A stretch of 43,844 nucleotides of DNA from Gemmatimonadales bacterium (lineage in GTDB: Bacteria > Gemmatimonadota > Gemmatimonadetes > Palauibacterales > Palauibacteraceae). The position numbers and the translations under genes were made by a program. Below, piece after piece: positions 34,634 through 43,844 of this stretch (position 1 is the stretch's first letter; every line of letters begins with the position of its first letter). The DNA lies in NCBI GenBank assembly GCA_009840115.1, contig VXOJ01000038.1:1-43844 (forward strand), written 5' to 3'. The notes below the pieces were generated by a model. That model searched no databases. It was given only the letters and a program-made list of their open reading frames with translations, and was not told the DNA's origin.

Positions 34634-34720
34634 TACACCACGCTACGTTTCACGGACGGGGCGTTGGGCTCCGCGCGGGCCGGGCGGTGCCGGCGAGGCC
34701 GCGGCACACATGACATCAAT

Positions 34721-34736
34721 CCGGTCGGAAGACCGG
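34721..34736 (+). other. GNRA-loop hairpin in the thiolase leader
   Basis: CCGGTC-GGAA-GACCGG forms a perfect six-bp stem with a GGAA tetraloop, 25 bases before the thiolase ATG. It overlaps a 21-codon open frame (34710-34775) that starts ATGACATC and runs past the thiolase start. It could be an mRNA stabiliser or a control element; no family is recognised. Confidence 0.4.
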
Positions 34737-34761
34737 CAAAAGATGGAAGGACTCCGGGACA

Positions 34762-35961
34762 ATGAGCGACGGTAACGGTAACGGGACGGTGTTTCTCTCG
34801 GCGGCCCGAACCGCCATGGGCGCGTTCGGCGGCAGCCTGAAGGAGTATTCGGCAGTGGACCTGGGCGTCGTCGCCTCGGAAGCGGCGATCGAGCGCTCGG
34901 GCGCCGAGCCCGGCGATTTCGGGCATGTGGTGATGGGGAACGTGATGCAGACGTCGGCCGACGCGATCTATCTCGCGCGGCATGTGGGGCTGCGGGCGGG
35001 GCTGCCGATCGAGACACCGGCCGTCACCGTGAACCGCCTGTGCGGTTCGGGCTTTCAGGCCGTGATCGATGGCTCGCAGGAGATCGAACTCGGGGAGAGC
35101 GACGTCTGCCTCGTCGGCGGAGCCGAATCCATGAGTCAGGCGCCGCATATCGTGCGCGGAGCCCGCTGGGGTCTGCGGCTGGGCCCGGCGCCGAAGTTCG
35201 AGGATTCGCTGTGGGAGGCCCTCACCGATCCCTACTGCGGCTTCTCAATGGCCCAGACGGCGGAGAATCTCGCGGAGGAGTACGGGATCTCGCGCTCGGA
35301 GGCCGACGAGGTGGCGGTGCGCAGCCAGCAGTTGGCGGCGGAGGCCTGGGAGGATGGCCGCTACGGGGACGAGGTCGTGCCGATGATGGTGGGACGGAAG
35401 GGGAGGGGAACGTCGTTCGAGCGCGATGAGCACCTCCGTCCCGATACGACGGTCGAGGGGCTCGCGAAGCTTCGGCCGTACTTCAAGCAGGATGGCCTCG
35501 TCACGGCCGGCAACGCGAGCGGGATCGGGGATGGGGCGGCGGCGCTCGTGCTCGCGGGCCGGGACTATGCCGCCGCGCACGGCCTGGAGCCGGCCGGCCG
35601 CCTCGTGTCCTACGCCGTGGCGGGCGTGCCACCCCATATCATGGGCATCGGGCCCGCGCCCGCCTCGCGCGCCGCCCTCGAGAAAGCGGGCCTCACGCTC
35701 GACGACATCGACCTCGTCGAGGTGAACGAGGCCTTCGCCCCGCAGTACCTGGCGGTCGAGCGTGAACTCGGCCTCGACCGCGACAAGGTGAACGTGGACG
35801 GCGGGGCGATCGCGCTGAGCCACCCGCTCGGCATGACGGGAGCGCGGATCACGGGCCACCTTCTGCACGAGCTGCGGCGCCGCGGCGGCGGCCTGGGTCT
35901 GGGCGCGGCGTGCATCGGCGGAGGACAGGGCGCCGCCGTCGTCGTGGAGGTCGACGCCTAG
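34762..35961 (+). CDS. Acetyl-CoA C-acetyltransferase (thiolase II family)
   Basis: 399 residues. All thiolase landmarks are present. The acyl-accepting Cys94 lies in [10 protein letters not shown]. Then come [11 protein letters not shown], the NEAFAPQ loop, the catalytic His in [12 protein letters not shown], and the second Cys in [10 protein letters not shown]. It condenses two acetyl-CoA to acetoacetyl-CoA or runs the reverse thiolysis; acetoacetyl-CoA thiolase is favoured over long-chain thiolase by length and loop structure. The 3-hydroxyacyl-CoA dehydrogenase 2 kb downstream would catalyse the next step. The 128-base leader carries a hairpin. Start is ATG 34762. Confidence 0.92.
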   Translation: MSDGNGNGTVFLSAARTAMGAFGGSLKEYSAVDLGVVASEAAIERSGAEPGDFGHVVMGNVMQTSADAIYLARHVGLRAGLPIETPAVTVNRLCGSGFQAVIDGSQEIELGESDVCLVGGAESMSQAPHIVRGARWGLRLGPAPKFEDSLWEALTDPYCGFSMAQTAENLAEEYGISRSEADEVAVRSQQLAAEAWEDGRYGDEVVPMMVGRKGRGTSFERDEHLRPDTTVEGLAKLRPYFKQDGLVTAGNASGIGDGAAALVLAGRDYAAAHGLEPAGRLVSYAVAGVPPHIMGIGPAPASRAALEKAGLTLDDIDLVEVNEAFAPQYLAVERELGLDRDKVNVDGGAIALSHPLGMTGARITGHLLHELRRRGGGLGLGAACIGGGQGAAVVVEVDA

Positions 35962-36019
35962 CCACGGCCTGCTGGCAAACCGCCGCGCCGGGCGCCGCGA
36001 TCAGTCGGAGGGAGCGAAC

Positions 36020-36937
36020 ATGGATCCGCTATTCTTCATCCTCGCCGGGGCGGGCGCGCTGGCGCTCGCCACGAGTCTCCGAATCCTGAAGGAGTACGAG
36101 CGGGCCGTCGTCTTCCGGCTCGGCCGCGCGCGTCCGACCCGCGGGCCGGGGCTCATCTTCCTCGTCCCGTTCGGGGTCGAGCGCATGGAGCGGGTGAGCC
36201 TGCGGATCATCGCCATGGACATCCCGCCGCAGGACGTCATCACGCGGGACAACGTGTCGGTGAAGGTCAACGCGGTCCTCTATTTCCGCGTCGCGAACCC
36301 CAGACGGGCCATCCTCGAGATCGAGGACTTTCTCTTCGCCACGTCGCAGCTTGCCCAGACGACGCTCCGGTCGGTCATCGGTCAGGCGGAACTGGACGAG
36401 GTTCTCGCGGAGCGGGAGAAGTTCAACCAGATCCTGCGCGACATCATCGACCAGGGGACGGACGCGTGGGGGATCGATGTCACGGGCGTCGAGGTGAAGG
36501 ATGTGGACCTGCCGAACGAGATGAAGCGCGCGATCGCGCGGCAGGCGGAGGCGGAGCGCGAGCGGCGGGCGAAAGTGATCAACGCGCAGGGCGAACTGCA
36601 GGCGGCGTCGAACCTGCGGGACGCGGCGCGGCAGTTGAGCCAATACCCGGCCTCGCTGCAACTGCGTTTCCTGCAGACGGCGACGGAGATCGCGGCGGAG
36701 AACAACTCGACGACGCTCTTCCCGCTGCCGGTGGAACTCGGGCCCATGATGGGTCTGTTCAAGGGGCTTGCGACGGCGGCCGACGAAGGGTCCGCGGCTC
36801 CGGCTCCGGTCGACGAACGCGTGCTCGAAGGCTCGGAAGGCGCGCCGCAGTTGACTGGCGCGGAGGCGGCGGAGGACGTGCCGGAGGCCGCGGACGAGCC
36901 GCAATCCGTGGCGAGGGAGCGCGATGCCGCCGGCTGA
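36020..36937 (+). CDS. Slipin / SPFH (band 7) membrane protein
   Basis: 305 residues, ATG with GGAGGGAG upstream. A single N-terminal helix (about 3-20) is followed by the SPFH domain: [24 protein letters not shown], and the central [21 protein letters not shown]. It closes with the coiled-coil stretch [17 protein letters not shown]. The slipin type is shown by its proximity to human stomatin-like order. The last 55 residues are acidic, Ala/Glu/Pro-rich and probably disordered. Such proteins form membrane rafts and usually pair with an NfeD-type protease or partner. Here the partner slot is taken by the overlapping unknown gene. Expected location: inner membrane. Confidence 0.9.
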   Translation: MDPLFFILAGAGALALATSLRILKEYERAVVFRLGRARPTRGPGLIFLVPFGVERMERVSLRIIAMDIPPQDVITRDNVSVKVNAVLYFRVANPRRAILEIEDFLFATSQLAQTTLRSVIGQAELDEVLAEREKFNQILRDIIDQGTDAWGIDVTGVEVKDVDLPNEMKRAIARQAEAERERRAKVINAQGELQAASNLRDAARQLSQYPASLQLRFLQTATEIAAENNSTTLFPLPVELGPMMGLFKGLATAADEGSAAPAPVDERVLEGSEGAPQLTGAEAAEDVPEAADEPQSVARERDAAG

Positions 36938-37793
36938 CGACAGTCGCGAGGGTGCGGGCGGCCCCGGTCTTCCGGCACGCCGGCCGTCGCTCCCACAAAC
37001 GGTCACGCAGGAGCAACTCGAACGTGTGATCCGCCGGGCCTCGGACCTCCAGTTCCGCAGTTCCACTTCGGTCGGCGGAGAACTCGGGGCGGGCGAAGTC
37101 GTCCAGATCGGAGCGGAAGTCGGCCTCGAGGAACGGTACGTCCGGCAGGCGCTGGCCGAGGTGGAAGCCGCCTCCCTCATTCCCGACGCGCCTCCGGACG
37201 AGGGGCTCGCGCGGCGGATCGTCGGCTCCGCGATCGTGAGCACGAGCCGCGTGGTGCCCGGCAGTCCGGCGGACGTGGAAGCGAATCTCGAGTCGTACCT
37301 GCGCGAAGAGGAGCTTCTCCGACAGGTGCGCTCGCGACCCGGCGGATCGCTGTGGGAGCCGGGGACCGGCCTCGTCAGCCAGATGCGCCGCGCGATGGAC
37401 GTCGGCGGCCGACGCTACACGCTCGCGAAGGCGCGGAACCTCCAGGTCAGCGTGGAAGCCCTGGAAAGTGGGTGGTCGCTGGTCACGCTGACGGCCGACG
37501 TCGGTAACATGAGGGCGGAACGGATCGGCGGCTGGTTCGCCGGCATGGGGCTGGGTGGAGCGGCCGGCGGCTTCGGCCTGTTCATGGCGACGGGGGGCGG
37601 CGTTCTGCCGCTCCTGGGAGGGCTGGCGATCTTCTCGGGTTTCACGGCCATCGCGACGGTTTCCGCGCGGGCCGACATGCGGAAGGTCAGACAACGCATG
37701 GAACTCGCCCTTCAGGGTCTTCTCGACCGACTCGAACGCGGCGAGAATCTCCGCAGCGCGGAGGAACCCTGGCACCGGAAACTCCTGCGCTGA
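36924..37793 (+). CDS. Conserved-looking membrane protein of unknown function, slipin partner
   Basis: 289 residues; ATG 36924 lies 14 bases inside the slipin gene, so translation is likely coupled. N-terminal 25 residues are disordered. About 26-100 is helical ([36 protein letters not shown]), resembling a small DNA- or protein-binding helical bundle. About 105-190 is mixed alpha/beta, and two adjacent hydrophobic helices follow (near 195-250, rich in Gly). A charged helix ([21 protein letters not shown]) ends the protein. No NfeD domain or protease motif. I cannot name a family. Overlap with slipin suggests a membrane partner. Confidence 0.75.
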   Translation: MPPADDSREGAGGPGLPARRPSLPQTVTQEQLERVIRRASDLQFRSSTSVGGELGAGEVVQIGAEVGLEERYVRQALAEVEAASLIPDAPPDEGLARRIVGSAIVSTSRVVPGSPADVEANLESYLREEELLRQVRSRPGGSLWEPGTGLVSQMRRAMDVGGRRYTLAKARNLQVSVEALESGWSLVTLTADVGNMRAERIGGWFAGMGLGGAAGGFGLFMATGGGVLPLLGGLAIFSGFTAIATVSARADMRKVRQRMELALQGLLDRLERGENLRSAEEPWHRKLLR

Positions 37794-37863
37794 AGGGTGT
37801 GCGCCTCGAGCGGCTGTCAAGCAGCCGACACTGATACCTGAAGACCAATAGAGGGAGTGGACA

Positions 37864-38751
37864 TTGACTGAGATTCGGAAGGTCGGGGTGGTCGGAGCGG
37901 GACTGATGGGGAGCGGGATCGCGCAGGTCAGCGCGTCGGCCGGTTATGAGACGATCGTGCGGGAGGTGGAGCAGGGGTTTCTCGACCGGGGGATGGCCGG
38001 AATCGGGAAGAACCTCGACCGCGCCGTGCAGAAGGAGAAACTCGGAGCGGCGGAGCGGGACGCGACGATGGCCCGTCTTCACCCGACGCTCGACCTGGCG
38101 GATCTGGCGTCGTGCGACCTCGTCATCGAGGCGATCACCGAGAACCTCGGGGCGAAACACGCGCTGTTCGGTGAGCTCGGCGGACTCTGCGCGGAGGAGA
38201 CGATCTTCGCTTCCAACACATCGAGCCTGTCCATCACGGAACTCGCCGCCGAGACGGATCGCCCGGAGCGTTTCGTCGGACTCCACTTCTTCAGCCCCGT
38301 GCCGGTCATGCCGCTCGTGGAGGTCGTCCGCTGCGGGCAGACGGCGGAGCAAACGTTCGACGCCGCCTTCGCGTTCGCCGCATCGCTCGGGAAGAGCCCG
38401 ATCGCCTGCGGCGACAACACCGGCTTCGTCGTGAACCGGCTGCTCGTTCCCTACATGCTGGACGCGATCCGTGCGTACGAGGCCGGGGTCGCGTCGATCC
38501 CCGACATCGACAAGGGGCTGCGCCTGGGCTGCGGGTACCCGATGGGCCCCTTCACGCTGGGCGATTTCGTGGGACTCGACACGCTGTACCACATCACGGG
38601 GATCATGTACGACGAGTACAAGGAGGCGCGCTTCGCCGCTCCCCCTCTCCTGCGCCGCATGTACCTGGCCGGCTACCACGGCCGAAAGACGGGGAAGGGC
38701 TGCTACGACTACAGCGGCGATGAACCCGTCGTTTCCAGCTTCGTGCTCTAG
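37864..38751 (+). CDS. 3-hydroxyacyl-CoA (3-hydroxybutyryl-CoA) dehydrogenase
   Basis: 295 residues, TTG start at 37864 with GGGAG upstream. NAD motif GAGLMGSGIA at 11-20. The family site residues follow: NTSSL (118-122), HFFSPVPVM (His141) and Glu153, then NTGFVVNRLL. The length (about 290) is that of the stand-alone HbdA/PaaH type rather than the fused FadB. It interconverts acetoacetyl-CoA and 3-hydroxybutyryl-CoA. With the thiolase upstream it forms a two-step four-carbon acyl-CoA path (fatty acid degradation, polyhydroxybutyrate or butyrate); no crotonase or synthase is in the window to decide which. Confidence 0.92.
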   Translation: MTEIRKVGVVGAGLMGSGIAQVSASAGYETIVREVEQGFLDRGMAGIGKNLDRAVQKEKLGAAERDATMARLHPTLDLADLASCDLVIEAITENLGAKHALFGELGGLCAEETIFASNTSSLSITELAAETDRPERFVGLHFFSPVPVMPLVEVVRCGQTAEQTFDAAFAFAASLGKSPIACGDNTGFVVNRLLVPYMLDAIRAYEAGVASIPDIDKGLRLGCGYPMGPFTLGDFVGLDTLYHITGIMYDEYKEARFAAPPLLRRMYLAGYHGRKTGKGCYDYSGDEPVVSSFVL

Positions 38752-38770
38752 TGCGGGGCGGTGCGAGCCG

Positions 38771-38808
38771 GCCGAAGGCGCCCCGGGCCAGCCGACGGCG
38801 CCTTCGGC
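38771..38808. terminator. Strong bidirectional hairpin between convergent genes
   Basis: Perfect 12-bp inverted repeat GCCGAAGGCGCC/GGCGCCTTCGGC with a 14-base GC-rich loop. The right arm reaches the first base of the PAP2 stop codon. No T tract. The position between two converging genes makes it a terminator candidate for both. Confidence 0.6.
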
Positions 38809-39620
38809 TACTCCTGGAAGCGGACCTGAACGCCCACCGCGTCGCGGGCGATCAGCGGCCGGATTCCGAGCCAGTTCTCGGCGGCGGCCGTCGCCCGACC
38901 GCCCACCCACCAGCCGATGAAGCCGCCGACGACCACGTCGGAAAGCCAGTGGCGGTCTCCGTAGATCCGGGCGAGTCCCGTGCCCGCGGCGGCCGCGTAG
39001 AAGGGGATCGCCCACCCACCGTCGGTCACCTCATCGACGGCGGCGGCGATGGCGAAGGCGTAGGCGGTGTGGCCGGACCCCAGCGAGGCGTTGCCCCGGA
39101 AGGGATCGAAGTGCAGGACCCCCCGCTCGTCTCTCGGGCGGCTTCGTCCCAGCGTCCAGTTGAGCAGGGTGTTCGACATCGAGCCGGCGAAGACCCCGAA
39201 GAAGGCCGAGGTCGCCCGCCGGACGCCCGTCTCCCCGTCCAACGCGACGCCAAGCAGAATTCCGCCCCCCGCCAGGAAGGGCGCGGTCCGCTTCCAGTCG
39301 CCGTAGGTGTGGCCGCCTTCGGCCAGGTCACGACCGAACGCCCCCTGGTGATCAAGCGCCAGGTCGCGGATGCTCCGGTCGAGAAGAAGGGCTCCGCCGA
39401 GGGCGCCGGCACCGAGTCCAACACGCTTCCAGGTCTGACTCGTCTCCCCGCCCGCCGGTCCCGGGCCGGCGCGGTCCGGGTTCGGCGCCGACACGGGATC
39501 CTGCGCGGCGAGCGGGAGAGGCAGAAAAAGCCACGCAACTCGAAAGGGGGCGAGGCCCGCTCGAGGAACTCCAGTACGCGTGATCCGGCGGCCGGTGCCG
39601 CAACGTCCGAAGGGTGTCAT
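38808..39620 (-). CDS. PAP2-family phosphatase-like membrane protein
   Basis: 270 residues from ATG 39620, with AAGG six bases upstream. N-terminal signal or anchor (FRVAWLFLPLPLAAQ, about 26-40). Then come the three PAP2 motifs in order: GRSRPRDE (RP of motif 1), SLGSGHTAYAFA (GSGH, motif 2) and LARIYGDRHWLSDV (R-x5-H-x3-D, motif 3). Several hydrophobic helices lie around them. Members dephosphorylate lipid phosphates such as undecaprenyl pyrophosphate or phosphatidic acid at the periplasmic face. It is transcribed away from recF across 124 bases. Confidence 0.85.
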   Translation of the reverse strand: MTPFGRCGTGRRITRTGVPRAGLAPFRVAWLFLPLPLAAQDPVSAPNPDRAGPGPAGGETSQTWKRVGLGAGALGGALLLDRSIRDLALDHQGAFGRDLAEGGHTYGDWKRTAPFLAGGGILLGVALDGETGVRRATSAFFGVFAGSMSNTLLNWTLGRSRPRDERGVLHFDPFRGNASLGSGHTAYAFAIAAAVDEVTDGGWAIPFYAAAAGTGLARIYGDRHWLSDVVVGGFIGWWVGGRATAAAENWLGIRPLIARDAVGVQVRFQE

Positions 39621-39707
39621 GAACGCCTTCGAAGCTGCCTGCCCGGAGGCGCTCGGGCAACCGCCCGGCGGCGCTCGGAGGACGACGTCTCCAACGGGCA
39701 AATTTCC

Positions 39708-39736
39708 TTGCGGCATAAGGCTTTTCGCCGTATTTT
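39708..39736 (+). promoter_or_regulatory. Candidate promoter of recF-dciA-gyrB
   Basis: TTGCGG and TATTTT with a 17-base spacer inside an unusually AT-rich patch for this window. The predicted start of transcription is within one or two bases of the recF GTG at 39745, so the mRNA may have no leader. Confidence 0.45.
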
Positions 39737-39744
39737 TCAAGCCT

Positions 39745-43276
<3,532 letters not shown>

Positions 43277-43344
43277 ACCTCCTCCCGAACCACCGTTCGC
43301 CACCGGGTCACGCGGGTTGATAGCCCGTTGATGCCCGCCCCGAT

Positions 43345-43394
43345 CCTTGAGTCAGAGAGGGCGGCAGGGCGTCGCCCTCCGGGATCACTCAGGG
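43345..43394 (+). promoter_or_regulatory. Candidate leader hairpin before the small secreted protein
   Basis: Outer arms CCTTGAGT/ACTCAGGG (eight pairs including one G-T) enclose an inner AGGGC-GTC-GCCCT hairpin. The outer 3' arm runs into the ribosome site GGGGAGG of the next gene, so folding could limit its translation. Hand-drawn fold. The remaining spacer from 43277 shows a second small GC hairpin (CGGG-TTGATAG-CCCG near 43313) that may end gyrB transcription. Confidence 0.4.
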
Positions 43395-43404
43395 GAGGTG
43401 GATG

Positions 43405-43725
43405 ATGATGAGGACGAGGAGAGGCAGGAGAACGGCGTGGCCGCTCGCCGTGGCATGGGCCTTCGCCGGGGCGCTGGCGGTCTCGCTGGCGCAGCCGTCC
43501 CAGGCCGCGGCGCAGAGCGAGTGCGCGGAGTACATCTCAGGAGGCCCGGGCAATCCAACGAATGGATCGCTGGTGGGCTCCCAGTCCGTAACGATCTCAT
43601 TCGGCGCCGCCTTCGGTCTCAGCGTCGGGATCACCGCGACGTTCGACGTTGGCGTGTACCGAATGCACGACGACACCACAGAATACGTGCGGTGTGATGA
43701 CTACACGGCGTGGTCCTTCCAGTGA
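43405..43725 (+). CDS. Small secreted protein of unknown function
   Basis: About 106 residues. Three ATG codons in a row (43402, 43405, 43408) follow GGGGAGGTG; 43405 has the best spacing. The signal peptide has a basic start and the hydrophobic core WPLAVAWAFAGALAVSLA, ending near QAAAQS. The mature part is about 68 residues and Gly/Ser/Thr-rich, with alternating polar and hydrophobic residues (SVTISFGAAFGLSVGITATFDVG). It has two Cys residues that could form one disulfide. I do not recognise the family. It could be a short single beta-sheet domain in the periplasm or outside the cell. Confidence 0.65.
   Translation: MMRTRRGRRTAWPLAVAWAFAGALAVSLAQPSQAAAQSECAEYISGGPGNPTNGSLVGSQSVTISFGAAFGLSVGITATFDVGVYRMHDDTTEYVRCDDYTAWSFQ

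Positions 43726-43844
<119 letters not shown>

Overview
This window is about 44 kb of GC-rich, gene-dense bacterial DNA from a Gram-negative (diderm) organism. It carries the LPS exporter genes lptF and lptG, a heptosyltransferase-like protein, an MsbA-like flippase, an LpxL-like acyltransferase, a TonB-dependent receptor, and many Tat or lipoprotein signals. The recF-dciA-gyrB order, the PorX-like response regulator and the overall style fit Gemmatimonadota or a neighbouring lineage of the Fibrobacterota-Chlorobiota-Bacteroidota side. That placement is inference from gene content; no rRNA or tRNA gene is present to test it. The window looks like a whole assembly contig. It opens inside a repetitive proline-codon stretch and ends in 46 consecutive G, which is probably a sequencing artefact.

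Region 1 (1-5.5 kb) holds a blue-copper domain protein and a di-haem peroxidase lipoprotein, both on proline-rich stalks. A thioredoxin-fold lipoprotein faces them. Next come a Tat-exported GH109/Gfo-Idh-MocA enzyme and an unknown membrane-anchored protein. Region 2 (5.5-11.3 kb, minus strand) is a probable operon for sugar or polyol oxidation and uptake: GMC oxidoreductase, gluconate 2-dehydrogenase subunit 3-like protein, Tat-exported Gfo/Idh/MocA oxidoreductase and an SSS-family sodium symporter. Region 3 (11.4-14.9 kb) holds a putative outer-membrane barrel, a secreted DmpA-type autoproteolytic aminopeptidase and a translationally coupled TVP38 membrane protein.

Region 4 (14.9-19.6 kb, minus strand) has a BtuB-like receptor behind a clear cobalamin riboswitch, a threonine ammonia-lyase with an ACT domain, and a Cho/UvrC-like GIY-YIG nuclease. 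Region 5 (19.8-30.5 kb) is an envelope block. It contains GDP-mannose dehydratase, then lptF-lptG on the minus strand, then a tightly packed plus-strand operon: GT9, PorX-like PglZ response regulator, MsbA-like ABC exporter, LpxL-like acyltransferase, GT2 and a DUF3108 protein. The signalling phosphodiesterase inside an LPS-building operon is the most interesting arrangement in the window.

Region 6 (30.6-38.8 kb) is mixed: a small unknown protein with an ideal ribosome binding site, a CorC/CNNM protein, a TPR protein, an isopropylmalate-dehydrogenase-type enzyme, a thiolase, a slipin with an overlapping unknown partner, and a 3-hydroxyacyl-CoA dehydrogenase. The thiolase and dehydrogenase form two consecutive steps of four-carbon acyl-CoA metabolism. 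Region 7 (38.8-43.8 kb) has a PAP2 phosphatase-like protein, the replication block recF-dciA-gyrB, and a small secreted protein before the contig end.

All five convergent gene pairs are separated by a GC-rich hairpin without a T tract. I saw no CRISPR array, transposase, integrase, rRNA or tRNA.
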